DNA of 56,332 nt from Siminovitchia terrae (GTDB lineage: Bacteria; Bacillota; Bacilli; Bacillales; Bacillaceae_C), in assembly GCF_003605405.2 (NCBI RefSeq), contig NZ_QYTW02000034.1:1-56332 (forward strand), in the 5' to 3' direction. Positions within the stretch are counted from its first letter, which is position 1. Each line of letters starts with the position of its first letter. The translations under genes and the position numbers were made by a program. Of this stretch, positions 34,457-43,410 are shown piece after piece. A model generated the notes under the pieces. It was not told the DNA's origin. It searched no databases and saw only the letters and a program-made list of their open reading frames with translations.

Positions 34457-34807
34457 TCATGATAGTGATTGTCTACGTCCGAGATTGGATTTCATGAATA
34501 TAAAACACCCCAAATAAGCCACACTAGTAACTCCAAACAAAGCAAAAATTCCCGGCGTAAAGACTAAATATAAACTGAACGGCAATGACCATATAAATGC
34601 AATTGGCATAAGAGATTGCTTAGATGTTAATGAGGAAAGGATTGCTAAGCAGGCGGGTAGCAATAGCATAAGAAATGAGGTTACGACCGTTTCAATCCCA
34701 TTCATATTAGAATAAGGATTAAAAAAATTTAGTACAATCCATAAGGATATACTTGCCGCCCCACTTAATATCCCCAAAACTTTTCCTGCTTTTTGAATTG
34801 TATTCAC
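34457..34807 (-). CDS. Small 4-TM membrane protein, unknown function
   Basis: 116 residues with four hydrophobic segments (VLGILSGAASISLWIVL, FLMLLLPACLAILSSL, MPIAFIWSLPFSLYLVF, IFALFGVTSVAYLGCFIF). GGGGGTG lies before the ATG. No family recognised. Confidence 0.6.
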   Translation of the reverse strand: MNTIQKAGKVLGILSGAASISLWIVLNFFNPYSNMNGIETVVTSFLMLLLPACLAILSSLTSKQSLMPIAFIWSLPFSLYLVFTPGIFALFGVTSVAYLGCFIFMKSNLGRRQSLS

Positions 34808-34902
34808 CCCCGGCTTTTGATTAATCTAAAATATATGAAGTTCTTCCTCTGCTCTTTTCATATATACTATAAAAAAAGAAGAGCTATTAAAAGGGGAATT
34901 AT

Positions 34903-35613
34903 ATGAAGATTGGAAAAAAGTTGTTAATTGCTTTACCTGTGGTTATAGTCACAGGTCTCGCAGCTTGGCTCATCAGTGCCTTTTACGGCTTGCCATGGAA
35001 GGAAAAGGCGGTGGCAGGGAAACTGGAAAGCTATTTGGAGGAAAAATATGAACAGGATTTTATCTTGAAAGAGTCTTTTTATAATTTTAAAGACGGGAGC
35101 TATGGGGCGTGGTTTTATCCTGAAGCGAAGCCGAAGCTTGAGTTTCACGCTGAGGAAGGCTTTGCAGAGTATACATATGTTGATAATTATCCTGAAATTT
35201 TGTGGGCCCGCCAATTAAAAGAGGCGGTAAAGCCGATTGTCAAGGACATTTATTCTGCCGCATCGGTTGATACGAATTATGTCACTTATGAAAGCTTGGA
35301 TATCGTAAAAGGGCCGGAGATTCCTCGTTTCGATGAAACTGAGGCCATGTTGGGGGTCCGTATTGAAATAGGAATGTCTTTTTCAGAAAATGATGATCAA
35401 TGGCAACAGCTGGCCACTCTGATTGAAAAAATACAAGCTCTCTCACCAGCAATTGATTCTTCGTTCGACTTTATCAATAAGAAGGAAGGCATCGAAACTT
35501 TCGTAACTTGTCCGTCAAAGGAAGAAGCTGAAATCAAATCTGTCCAGCAGGCAAAGAAATCCTGTTCGGTAAGCAAATATGATATGGAGACGGATATGAC
35601 TTTGGACGACTAA
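34903..35613 (+). CDS. Membrane-anchored extracytoplasmic protein, unknown function
   Basis: 236 residues. N-terminal TM anchor (KLLIALPVVIVTGLAAWLISAFYG), then an extracytoplasmic domain with many aromatic and acidic residues (YNFKDGSYGAWFYPEAKPKL). No family recognised. Ribosome binding site AAAAGGGG. The DUF4349 lipoprotein follows after 54 bases and may be cotranscribed. Confidence 0.65.
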   Translation: MKIGKKLLIALPVVIVTGLAAWLISAFYGLPWKEKAVAGKLESYLEEKYEQDFILKESFYNFKDGSYGAWFYPEAKPKLEFHAEEGFAEYTYVDNYPEILWARQLKEAVKPIVKDIYSAASVDTNYVTYESLDIVKGPEIPRFDETEAMLGVRIEIGMSFSENDDQWQQLATLIEKIQALSPAIDSSFDFINKKEGIETFVTCPSKEEAEIKSVQQAKKSCSVSKYDMETDMTLDD

Positions 35614-35667
35614 AATTGTAATTTTTTTCACGTTGAACCGTCTAATGTAGAAAGGGGGATCAGTGTT

Positions 35668-36564
35668 ATGAGTAAGAGGTGCTTCAAAGGTCTGCTTGCT
35701 GCCTTTTTTCTTATCTTTTTGGGGGCGTGCAGCTCGAGTGATTCGGAGGAATCAAAGTCAATGAATGATATGGCTCAGATGGATAAGGCTGCCGACTCAA
35801 ATGAAATTGCCGTTCTTGACGAGGAAGACCAGTCTACTGTTGAAGAAACGAAGGATGATCAGGTTAACACAAGTGACCGCATGATCATTCACCGGGCAAA
35901 CTTGGAGGTTCGGGTGAAGAGTCTAGATAAAGCCCAGCAGAATATTGAGAAGAAAGTGAAGGAATACGGCGGCTATATCGTCGAGTCTAACGAATATCGT
36001 GATGAAAATGAAATGAAAAGCGGAAACGTCATCGTCCGAGTTCCCGAAAAACAATTTCAGGCGTTTTTGAATGATACGGAAGATGAAGTTGCTGAAGTTA
36101 TGGGCAGAAATGTTTCGGGGCAGGACGTGACGGAGGAATACGTGGATTTGGAATCCCGCTTGAAATCGAAGCGGGCGGTAGAGGAAAGGCTTCTTAGTTT
36201 TATGAAAGAAGCACAAAAGACCGAGGACTTATTAAAAATATCCAGCGACTTGGCGAAAGTGCAGGAGGAAATAGAGGTCCTTGTGGGGAAAGTGAAATAC
36301 CTTGAAAATCAAACTGCCTTTTCGACCGTGGAAATCTCCATGCAGGAAAGCAAAGTCGTTGTACCGGGAGTAGGCGATGGTGACCTGGATACATGGGAAA
36401 AAACGAAGAAGCAGCTGGCTGTCAGTCTCAACTTTTTGCTTGCTGCAGCATCAGGAATGGTTGTGTTCTTTGTAGGGAATCTGCCTGTCATTCTTCTTTT
36501 AGTGTTAATTGGAGTGGGGATTTTCTATCTGGTGAAAAGAAAGCGAAGGAAGCTAAAGGAGTGA
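35668..36564 (+). CDS. DUF4349 lipoprotein
   Basis: 298 residues. Lipobox LGAC (Cys about 21), a low-complexity acidic linker, then DUF4349 (about 70-215: RANLEVRVKSLDKAQQNIEKKVKEYGG, DVTEEYVDLESRLKSK), a coiled-coil section, and a C-terminal membrane helix (about 250-290) with a basic tail. Function of DUF4349 unknown; the topology is an outer-face loop tethered at both ends. AAAGGGGG before the ATG. Confidence 0.85.
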   Translation: MSKRCFKGLLAAFFLIFLGACSSSDSEESKSMNDMAQMDKAADSNEIAVLDEEDQSTVEETKDDQVNTSDRMIIHRANLEVRVKSLDKAQQNIEKKVKEYGGYIVESNEYRDENEMKSGNVIVRVPEKQFQAFLNDTEDEVAEVMGRNVSGQDVTEEYVDLESRLKSKRAVEERLLSFMKEAQKTEDLLKISSDLAKVQEEIEVLVGKVKYLENQTAFSTVEISMQESKVVVPGVGDGDLDTWEKTKKQLAVSLNFLLAAASGMVVFFVGNLPVILLLVLIGVGIFYLVKRKRRKLKE

Positions 36565-36579
36565 ATCATCCAAGTTAAT

Positions 36580-36622
36580 GGGCAACAGCTGCTTCCAGTG
36601 AAAGATGGATTGGCTGCTGCCC
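36580..36622 (+). terminator. Stem-loop after the DUF4349 gene
   Basis: GGGCAaCAGC (36580-36589) pairs with GCTGcTGCCC (36613-36622) with one mismatch; a large loop and no T run make it a moderate candidate, shared by the convergent genes. Confidence 0.45.
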
Positions 36623-36640
36623 TAATATTTCAACGCTCCA

Positions 36641-37183
36641 TTACATCAAATTGAATTCTGCTCCTTGGGGATACAGAACAATATATTCTTCATCTTCCGG
36701 ATTAGAGTAGGCAATTTTTGCATCTTCCAATAGAGCATTATCCTTTAATTCTTCCATGATTGTCTGCGCAGCCTTTTCCACATCTATAACATAGTTGAAA
36801 ATGTTGGCTGTTCCACTGCCAATATCTCCACCGTCACAATAGCCATTCCCAGTCCAGCCTAAGCATTCGTTCATCAAATCTTCAACATCATGTCTTTTTT
36901 CAAGTGTTGATTCCATATCGCTCTCTTTGTAGCTGTATTGGATAACCAGTTCGATTAGTCCATCTTCATCCAAATAATCAAAGCCTTCATTTAATTTCTC
37001 TTTAGAGAGTTCATCCATGACTTTTTCTGCCTTTTTCAATAAGGGCAGCTTCTTTTCTTCCGTTTCTCCAGTATCTCCAACAGTACCGTAGTGCAGGATA
37101 AGAGTCTTGCCGTCTTGCCAAACTTCCCAATACAAAATTTCATCATCCAACTGTTTAATCATTTTAATCAATTGAAACACCAC
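36641..37183 (-). CDS. WGR-like domain protein, unknown function
   Basis: About 180 residues. The first 60 residues (YWEVWQDGKTLILHYGTVGDTGETEEK) resemble a WGR domain; the rest, with GYCDGGDIGSGTANIFNYV near 118-136, is acidic and unrecognised. The start is uncertain: a GTG at 37183 or the ATG seven codons later (MIKQLDDE). Confidence 0.55.
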   Translation of the reverse strand: MVFQLIKMIKQLDDEILYWEVWQDGKTLILHYGTVGDTGETEEKKLPLLKKAEKVMDELSKEKLNEGFDYLDEDGLIELVIQYSYKESDMESTLEKRHDVEDLMNECLGWTGNGYCDGGDIGSGTANIFNYVIDVEKAAQTIMEELKDNALLEDAKIAYSNPEDEEYIVLYPQGAEFNLM

Positions 37184-37283
37184 CGTTTCTCATCAACTGT
37201 CTCGTTTGCCATAAAACAAGGTTACAAAATAACAAAGTCGGAGGCAATATCTTTTCGGAAAGTGGATTAAAATTGTGTTGAGT

Positions 37284-37338
37284 ACCCTTTTAAGGGTTCT
37301 GAAACATACTTGACTCCATGAAGTACACTTGATATAAG
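37284..37338 (+). promoter_or_regulatory. SigA promoter of glpP with an upstream palindrome
   Basis: TTGACT (37310-37315), 17-base spacer, TATAAG (37333-37338); 40 bases before the glpP ATG. A perfect 14-base palindrome ACCCTTTTAAGGGT (37284-37297) sits just upstream and may be a regulator site. Confidence 0.6.
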
Positions 37339-37377
37339 ACGTATTATCAATCAATCAACAAGAGGAGTCGCTCAAAT

Positions 37378-37965
37378 ATGATAAAAGTTTTTGAAGAAAG
37401 GCTGAAAAAACATAAATTAATTGCCGCTATTAAAGAGCCCAGATCTATTGAAAAGGCAATCAAGTATAAAGATCATATTTCGGCTGTCATCTTAATGACA
37501 GGGACTATTTTGAATGTGAAACAGTATGTGGATGTGCTTCAAAGTGAAGGGCTCCCAGTTATTTTGCATGTGGAGAAGATTGGCGGATTGCAGGTAGATC
37601 AGCATGGGATTGATATCATAGTTGATTATGTTAAGCCGTTTGCCATTGTCACTACGAAATCCAGCATCATTAAACGGGCTAAATCAAAGGGAATGTTCGT
37701 CATTCAAAGGGTGTTTCTGATTGACACGGAGGTTTATGATCATTTGCTGAACAGCCTGGAGCATTTACAGTCGGATATCATTGAAATCATGCCCAGCAGA
37801 GCTCCCGATTTCCTGGAAAAATTGTCGGAGGTTTCCCCGGTTCCTGTCATTACGGGAGGGTTGCTGGCAACAGCCGAGCATGCAAAGGAAGCCTTGGAAC
37901 GTGGAGCGGCAGCAGTGACCACATCCAATACAAAGCTGTGGAAATTGGATTTCAATCATCTTTAA
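37378..37965 (+). CDS. glpP: Glycerol operon antiterminator GlpP
   Basis: 195 residues, the usual length. TIM-barrel GlpP family: KEPRSIEKAIKYKDHISAVILMTGTI, HVEKIGGLQVDQHGIDII, EIMPSRAPDFLEKL and ITGGLLATAEHAKEALERGA. GlpP binds glycerol-3-phosphate and leader mRNA and prevents termination at leader terminators of glycerol genes. Here it stands alone upstream of a ugp-like operon with a terminator in between, rather than before glpFK. Confidence 0.92.
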   Translation: MIKVFEERLKKHKLIAAIKEPRSIEKAIKYKDHISAVILMTGTILNVKQYVDVLQSEGLPVILHVEKIGGLQVDQHGIDIIVDYVKPFAIVTTKSSIIKRAKSKGMFVIQRVFLIDTEVYDHLLNSLEHLQSDIIEIMPSRAPDFLEKLSEVSPVPVITGGLLATAEHAKEALERGAAAVTTSNTKLWKLDFNHL

Positions 37966-38050
37966 GAAATCTTTACATTCAATTCATAAGAACTAAATAA
38001 TAGATCGGTATATTGATAATCGAAAAGTAAATAGCAAACAGGCGCGAATA

Positions 38051-38103
38051 GAGAGGCCGCAAATATCTGTTGTTTAAGAACAGTATATTTGTGGTCTCTT
38101 TTT
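38051..38103 (+). terminator. Leader terminator between glpP and ugpB (likely GlpP-controlled)
   Basis: GAGA-CC-CAAATAT-CTGTT (38051-38071) pairs with AACAG-ATATTTG-GG-CTC (38079-38098) with small bulges, then five T. It is about 330 bases before the ugpB start. It may simply end glpP, or be an antitermination target read through when GlpP is active. Confidence 0.7.
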
Positions 38104-38170
38104 GGCTGGTGAGTAAAGAAAGTATAACTTGCTATGGAAAATTTTATTCAAAGGAAGGTTTTTCTTTATC

Positions 38171-38355
38171 CAGATGCGACGCACAGGACGTGCTAGTGCC
38201 ACCGAAGCCACAGGATGTGGCGTCTTGAGGCGGCCGACGTACAGGAAGTACTAGTGCCACCGAAGCCACAGGACGTGGTAGCTTGAGGCGGCCGACGTAC
38301 AGGAAGTCGCGTTCTGAGCCTGCCCACACTGACCAAGGCGCATGCGCTTTTCTTA
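38171..38355 (+). repeat. R2 array: mini-hairpins with AGGA loops, 58-bp tandem duplication
   Basis: A 58-bp unit (TAGTGCCACCGAAGCCACAG...) occurs twice, 38194-38251 and 38252-38309. The segment holds five ACAGGA hairpins: GCAC/GTGC (38181-38193), GCCAC/GTGGC (38207-38221), GTAC/GTAC (38239-38251), CCAC/GTGG (38266-38278), and CGAC/GTCG around 38293-38309. It ends in GCGCTTTTCTTA as other R2 copies do. It lies within the leader of the ugp operon. The open frame running through it into ugpB is not used. Confidence 0.75.
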
Positions 38356-38432
38356 AGGGGGTTTTAAAAAGCGTCATAACAGCTCTAGTTTTACCGGGAC
38401 AATATCTCAATAAGAAAGAGGTTGAAAAAACA

Positions 38433-39770
38433 ATGAGAAAAACACCAATATTTCTGGCACTCTTATTATTTGTTTTTACTGTGCTAAGTGCATGCGGCAG
38501 CAACTCTTCAAGTTCGGATGGCAGCAAATCAGGTGCTTCAAAATCTGGAGAATCCAATGGGGACACCATTGATCTGACCTGGTATTACCCAGTGAATGTC
38601 GGCGGTGAAATTACAAAAGTGATTGACGGATATGCCGAGGAGTTCAACAAAGAAGGAATAGAAGTGGATGGAAAAAAGGTCACGGTAACACCGGTATACA
38701 GCGGAAACTACGATGAGTCCATGACAAAGGTGCAGACGGCCGTTAAAAACGGAAAGGCTCCGGATTTGGCAGTTCTTCTGTCAGTGGATCTCTTCCAATT
38801 GAAAGATGCCATTCTACCTTTGGACGACATGATTGAAAAGGATCCTGAAGCAAAAAAAATGATGGATGATTTCTTCCCGGGATTCATGCTGAACTCACAG
38901 GCGGAAGGAAAAACTTGGTCTGTTCCATTCCAAAGGAGCACGGTCTTGCTCTATTACAACAAAGATCTATTCAAGAAAGCTGGTCTGGATCCGGAAAAAG
39001 CTCCTGAAAATTGGGATGAGGTTGTCGAATATGGTAAAAAACTTTCGAAAGACGGGCAGTGGGGAATTGAGCTGCCGGCTACCATCAGCGGCTATTGGAT
39101 CTATCAGGCACTTGCGCTGCAAGCAGGTCAAGGAAATCTAATGAGTGATGACGGTAAAGAGGTATATTTTAACTCTGACGCAGCCAAAACAGCTCTTCAA
39201 TACTGGGTTGATTTGTCCAAGAAACATAAAGTGATGCCAGAGGGCGTGCTTGACTGGAATACAGTTCCTTCAGACTTCATCGAAGGAAAGACAGCGATGA
39301 TGCTCTCAACTACAGGGAACCTGACGAATGTTAAAAACAATGCTGATTTTGAATTTGGTGTCGCTTATTTACCAGAAAATGAGCGTGCTGCCACTCCGAC
39401 AGGTGGAGGAAACTTCTATATTTTCAAGGATATTTCTGAGGAGAGACAGCTTGCTTCAATGGAATTTATCAAATGGATTGCGGATTCCGAACGTGCAGCA
39501 CAGTGGAGCATTGACACAGGTTATATTGCTACGCGTCAATCAAGCTATGAAACTTCTGCGTTAAAAGAGTACACGGATTCGTTTCCGCAGGCGTTGACAG
39601 CGATGCAGCAGCTGGAAAAAGCTCATAAAGAAATTTCAGTTTACGAGCAGGGGAAAATCATTAAGATTTTATCTGATGCCATCCAGGCGGTTATTGGTGG
39701 TTCGGATGTAGACGAAACTCTGGAAAAAGCACAAAAAGAGGCTGATGCTCTGTTAAAGCCATATAAGTAA
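38433..39770 (+). CDS. ugpB: Glycerol-3-phosphate ABC transporter, substrate-binding lipoprotein (UgpB-like)
   Basis: 445 residues from the ATG at 38433; an upstream frame from 38283 runs through the R2 repeat and is spurious. Lipobox LSAC (Cys about 23), Ser-rich linker, then SBP_bac_8 family domain (TWYYPVNVGGEITKVIDGYAEEF, PFQRSTVLLYYNKDLF, GGGNFYIFKDISEE). Binds glycerol-3-phosphate or glycerophosphodiesters outside the cell. Specificity comes from context: glpP upstream and the order of the operon. Confidence 0.88.
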   Translation: MRKTPIFLALLLFVFTVLSACGSNSSSSDGSKSGASKSGESNGDTIDLTWYYPVNVGGEITKVIDGYAEEFNKEGIEVDGKKVTVTPVYSGNYDESMTKVQTAVKNGKAPDLAVLLSVDLFQLKDAILPLDDMIEKDPEAKKMMDDFFPGFMLNSQAEGKTWSVPFQRSTVLLYYNKDLFKKAGLDPEKAPENWDEVVEYGKKLSKDGQWGIELPATISGYWIYQALALQAGQGNLMSDDGKEVYFNSDAAKTALQYWVDLSKKHKVMPEGVLDWNTVPSDFIEGKTAMMLSTTGNLTNVKNNADFEFGVAYLPENERAATPTGGGNFYIFKDISEERQLASMEFIKWIADSERAAQWSIDTGYIATRQSSYETSALKEYTDSFPQALTAMQQLEKAHKEISVYEQGKIIKILSDAIQAVIGGSDVDETLEKAQKEADALLKPYK

Positions 39771-39791
39771 TCGTTCAATGAGGTGAAGGAA

Positions 39792-40676
39792 TTGGGAAAA
39801 AGCAAACAAATAAAGGAAAATGCATCTGCTTGGCTTTTTCTCCTTCCGTCCCTTATTTTCCTCATCTTGTTTACGTTGTATCCGATTATTAAGACCTTGC
39901 TTATGAGCTTTTTTCAATCGGACTTATCAACTGAAGAGCCGATTTATATCGGTTCGGAGAACTTTAAAATGATGTGGGAGGATGAGGTATTTCGGAAGGC
40001 GTTTATCAACAATCTGCTGTTCGCTGCCGGGACAGTCCCAACAAGTGTGTTGATCGGAATGGGGCTGGCTATGTTGGTCAACCGGACGGTGCTTGGAAGC
40101 GGCCTGGCACGGACGTTTTTCTTTTATCCAGTAGTCATTCCGATGGTGACCGCAGCGTTTATATGGCTGTTCTTTTATACACCTGAATATGGGATGATTA
40201 ACAACCTATTTAAGTTCTTCGGTGCAGGGGAAATGAACTTGCTTGGAAATTCAAGCACGGCTCTTATTGCTATCATGGTGATGGTTATTTGGAAGGAAGC
40301 TGGATTCTTTATGATCTTTTATCTGGCCGCGCTTCAAAATATTCCAAAGGAATTGCTGGAAGCCTCCTATATGGATGGGGCTTCGAAATGGGTCCAATTC
40401 AGAAAAATCATTTTCCCGCTGATTATGCCGACAACTTTATTCTCTTTTGTCATTGCCACAACAAATGCATTTAAAACCGTGGATCAGCTTGTTGTGATGA
40501 CACAAGGCGGTCCTAATAATGCAAGCAATCTTCTGCTTTATTACATTTATGAAAGTACATTCCGTTTCCTGGATTACGGAAAAGCATCTTCAGCAACGGT
40601 GGTAGTGCTGGTTTTGATGCTTGTGATTGCCTCCATTCAGTTTTTTGGAGCGGATCGGAAAATTCACTACAGCTAA
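39792..40676 (+). CDS. ugpA: Glycerol-3-phosphate ABC transporter permease (UgpA-like)
   Basis: 294 residues with a TTG start at 39792, 6 bases after AGGTG; the GTG at 39783 has no ribosome binding site. Six membrane helices and the EAA loop EASYMDGASKWVQFRKIIFPLIMP that contacts the ATPase. First permease subunit of a heterodimer with the next gene. Confidence 0.9.
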   Translation: MGKSKQIKENASAWLFLLPSLIFLILFTLYPIIKTLLMSFFQSDLSTEEPIYIGSENFKMMWEDEVFRKAFINNLLFAAGTVPTSVLIGMGLAMLVNRTVLGSGLARTFFFYPVVIPMVTAAFIWLFFYTPEYGMINNLFKFFGAGEMNLLGNSSTALIAIMVMVIWKEAGFFMIFYLAALQNIPKELLEASYMDGASKWVQFRKIIFPLIMPTTLFSFVIATTNAFKTVDQLVVMTQGGPNNASNLLLYYIYESTFRFLDYGKASSATVVVLVLMLVIASIQFFGADRKIHYS

Positions 40677-40688
40677 GGTGGTGTACAG

Positions 40689-41474
40689 TTGAGTCGCCTG
40701 ATTAATATTTTGACATATGTTTTGGCTCTTTTTTGGGCTCTTCCCCTCTTCGGGATCATCTATATGGCCTTTAAAGATACAAATACTCAAGGATTTTCAT
40801 TTACATTTAGTAATTTTGCGGTGGCCTGGAAAACGGCCCCTTTCGCTCAGTATTATCTCAATACCATAGTTATCGTCATTATGATTTTAGCTGTGCAGCT
40901 TGTCACGATGACGCTTGCGGCCTATGCGTTTGCGCGGATGAATTTCATCGGACAGGGAATCATGTTCCTTCTTTATCTTGTGCAGATCATGATTCCTATT
41001 GAACTGCTGATTTTTCCAAACTCAAATACGATTGCTCAGCTGGGCATTTATGATACGAAGCTGGCCATCATGATGCCATATTTCATTTCCGCGTTCGGTA
41101 TTTTCCTGCTCAGGCAGACGTTTAAAGGGATTCCGTATGAACTGGAAGAAGCTGCAAAGATGGAAGGCTGCAATCGGCTCCAGATAATCTGGCATGTATA
41201 TGTTCCGTTGGCAAAGCCGACGTACATCGCCTTTGGGCTTATCTCAGTATGTCATCAATGGAGCAATTTCCTATGGCCGTTAATCATTACAGACTCCGAT
41301 GAAAATCGTCCACTGACGGTCGGGCTGTCTATGTTTGCCAAAGCATCCGATTCCGGTGCTCAATGGGGAGTGGTTGGTGCCGCTACTTTATTTGTTGCTT
41401 TACCGCTTTTGATGGCCTTCTTCATTTTTCAAAAGCAGTTCATATCGAGTTTCATGCATTCAGGAATCAAATGA
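40689..41474 (+). CDS. ugpE: Glycerol-3-phosphate ABC transporter permease (UgpE-like)
   Basis: 261 residues with a TTG start, 7 bases after AAGGTGG. Six membrane helices and the EAA motif EEAAKMEGCNRLQIIWHVYVPLAKP. Second permease subunit. 12 bases after ugpA. Confidence 0.9.
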   Translation: MSRLINILTYVLALFWALPLFGIIYMAFKDTNTQGFSFTFSNFAVAWKTAPFAQYYLNTIVIVIMILAVQLVTMTLAAYAFARMNFIGQGIMFLLYLVQIMIPIELLIFPNSNTIAQLGIYDTKLAIMMPYFISAFGIFLLRQTFKGIPYELEEAAKMEGCNRLQIIWHVYVPLAKPTYIAFGLISVCHQWSNFLWPLIITDSDENRPLTVGLSMFAKASDSGAQWGVVGAATLFVALPLLMAFFIFQKQFISSFMHSGIK

Positions 41475-41492
41475 CGGAAAGGGTGAAGCGGA

Positions 41493-42293
41493 TTGAGTTA
41501 TTCAATTTCAACCTATACATTGTTTACACTGCCCATTGAGGCAGCGGTTGAAGCCCTCATTTTAAAAGGCTGGAAATCGATTGAGATCATGGGAGAAGGA
41601 GAATCTCATGGCAGACTGCTGCTCGACATGGATAGAACACAATTGGAGAAGGTTGCGAGACTTGGAAAAGACAATGGTGTCTCGTTTGGTTTTCATTTGC
41701 CGATTGTTGGATTTAATCCCGCAAAGGTAGAGGAAGAAACGAAGCATATTTGGGAGAAATGCTTGTTTATAGCCGAAATGTTGGAAGTGGAATATGTTTT
41801 ACTTCATCTTGGCAGTAATCCGTCTGTTGGTGACGGGCTGGAATCAGCCGCCAACTTTTCAAAGAAAATGCTCCGGGAGCTGCCTGAAAAAACAAAGCTT
41901 GTTGTCGAAAACGTCCCTTATGCCAAAAAGGCTGTGGGCACTTCTATAGATGAGCTCAATAAGGTAATTGAAATGATTGATAACCCGCGTGCAGGCATCA
42001 TGCTTGATACAGGGCATTGTTATATGAATGAGCAGGCACGGTTTTTAGGGGAATGTACAAAAGCTTTTCCACACTTGTACGGTCTGCATATCAATGACAA
42101 TCATGGTGTGAGTGATGAACATTTGCAGATTGGGGAAGGGACTATTCCTTTTGGGCCTTTATTGTTTGCTTTAGAGGACAGGTCTGTGAAGTACGTGTTT
42201 GAAACAAATACGGTTGAACGAGCCGAGAACTCGATGAATTTTGTAAAAATAAATAACTGGGGGAAGCCGGATGTCGAAAATTCAATTAAATAA
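41493..42293 (+). CDS. Sugar-phosphate isomerase/epimerase-like TIM-barrel protein
   Basis: 266 residues with a TTG start after AAAGGGTG. AP-endonuclease-2-like TIM barrel (Xylose isomerase-like) with metal-ligand candidates in FHLPIVG, LLHLGSN, VVENVPY (Glu), LDTGHC (Asp, His), HINDN (His) and ETNTV (Glu). In this position the E. coli ugp operon has the phosphodiesterase UgpQ. Possible roles are phosphodiester cleavage or sugar isomerisation; unknown. Overlaps ugpC by 23 bases. Confidence 0.75.
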   Translation: MSYSISTYTLFTLPIEAAVEALILKGWKSIEIMGEGESHGRLLLDMDRTQLEKVARLGKDNGVSFGFHLPIVGFNPAKVEEETKHIWEKCLFIAEMLEVEYVLLHLGSNPSVGDGLESAANFSKKMLRELPEKTKLVVENVPYAKKAVGTSIDELNKVIEMIDNPRAGIMLDTGHCYMNEQARFLGECTKAFPHLYGLHINDNHGVSDEHLQIGEGTIPFGPLLFALEDRSVKYVFETNTVERAENSMNFVKINNWGKPDVENSIK

Positions 42294-43392
42294 TGTATGC
42301 AAAACATATCCTGGCAACCAAGGGCATTCTGTTAAGAATTTCAACTTAGATATTGAAGAAAAGGAATTTATTGTACTTGTCGGCCCATCAGGATGCGGAA
42401 AGTCAACTACTTTAAGAATGATTGCAGGTCTGGAAGACATTTCTGAAGGAGACTTGTTGATTGATGGCCGCAGGGTCAATGAGATAGAACCGAAAAATAG
42501 GGGGATTTCCATGGTTTTCCAAAATTATGCGTTATATCCCCATATGACGGTGTTCGAAAACATGGCTTTTGGATTGAGGCGTCAAAAGACGGCAAAAGAT
42601 CAAGTGAAGGCAAAGGTTGAGGAGGCTTCCGAAATCTTAGGATTGACCAGCCTGTTGAAAAGAAAACCGAAGGAACTTTCTGGAGGACAGAGGCAAAGGG
42701 TAGCCTTAGGGAGGGCGATCGTTCGTAACTCAAGTATTTTTCTGATGGATGAACCGTTATCGAATTTAGATGCCAAACTGCGTGTGCATATGAGGGCGGA
42801 GATTATTAGACTGCACCGTCAGCTGGGAACAACGACGATTTATGTCACTCATGACCAAACGGAAGCCATGACGATGGCCACAAGAATTGTCATTATGAAA
42901 GACGGGGTAATTCAGCAGATAGGCACCCCTTCAGAAGTTTACAGCACACCTGAAAATATGTTCGTGGCAAGTTTTATTGGGCTTCCGGGCATGAATTTTC
43001 TGCATGGCAGGGTGCAGGGCGATCGATTTGTTTTTGGCTTGGGCGAAGCATCCTATTCATTCTCGAAAAGTGAGAAAAACATTGTGAATACCAATAATGG
43101 TGAAGCTGTTGTTTTGGGAATCCGGCCGGAGGATATTGCTATAACCATGGAAGAAACCACTTTAAAAGGAGTGGTGGAATTAATCGAAAGAAATGGGGCG
43201 GAAATGCTTGTTCATACGCGATTGGCCAATCAAGAAATTGTCATTAAATGTAAAACGGACGAGACCTTGAAAATGGGCGATAGGATCAATCTTAACTTTA
43301 ACAAAGAATCCACTCATATTTTCGATAAAAAGACGGAAAAGCGGCTAATAGAAAATGAGATTCAAAGAGAGGCTTTGCTTACATCTTGTTGA
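42271..43392 (+). CDS. ugpC: ABC transporter ATP-binding protein (UgpC/MsmK-like)
   Basis: 373 residues. Walker A GPSGCGKST, Q-loop VFQNYALYPHM, signature LSGGQRQRVALGRAI, Walker B FLMDEPLSNLD, H-loop THDQTEAM, then a C-terminal TOBE domain (about 240-360) as in carbohydrate-type (CUT1) ATPases. Energises the UgpAE permease. Start ATG inside the end of the isomerase-like gene. Confidence 0.92.
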   Translation: MSKIQLNNVCKTYPGNQGHSVKNFNLDIEEKEFIVLVGPSGCGKSTTLRMIAGLEDISEGDLLIDGRRVNEIEPKNRGISMVFQNYALYPHMTVFENMAFGLRRQKTAKDQVKAKVEEASEILGLTSLLKRKPKELSGGQRQRVALGRAIVRNSSIFLMDEPLSNLDAKLRVHMRAEIIRLHRQLGTTTIYVTHDQTEAMTMATRIVIMKDGVIQQIGTPSEVYSTPENMFVASFIGLPGMNFLHGRVQGDRFVFGLGEASYSFSKSEKNIVNTNNGEAVVLGIRPEDIAITMEETTLKGVVELIERNGAEMLVHTRLANQEIVIKCKTDETLKMGDRINLNFNKESTHIFDKKTEKRLIENEIQREALLTSC

Positions 43393-43410
43393 CAACGGGG
43401 GAATCAATCG

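Noticed and set aside
38171-38355. Possible CRISPR array because of the repeated hairpins
   Set aside because: Only two tandem 58-bp units differing by a few bases, no unique spacers of constant length, and no cas genes.
38283-38432. N-terminal extension of the ugpB frame
   Set aside because: It translates repeat DNA; the ATG at 38433 is followed at once by a normal lipoprotein signal.
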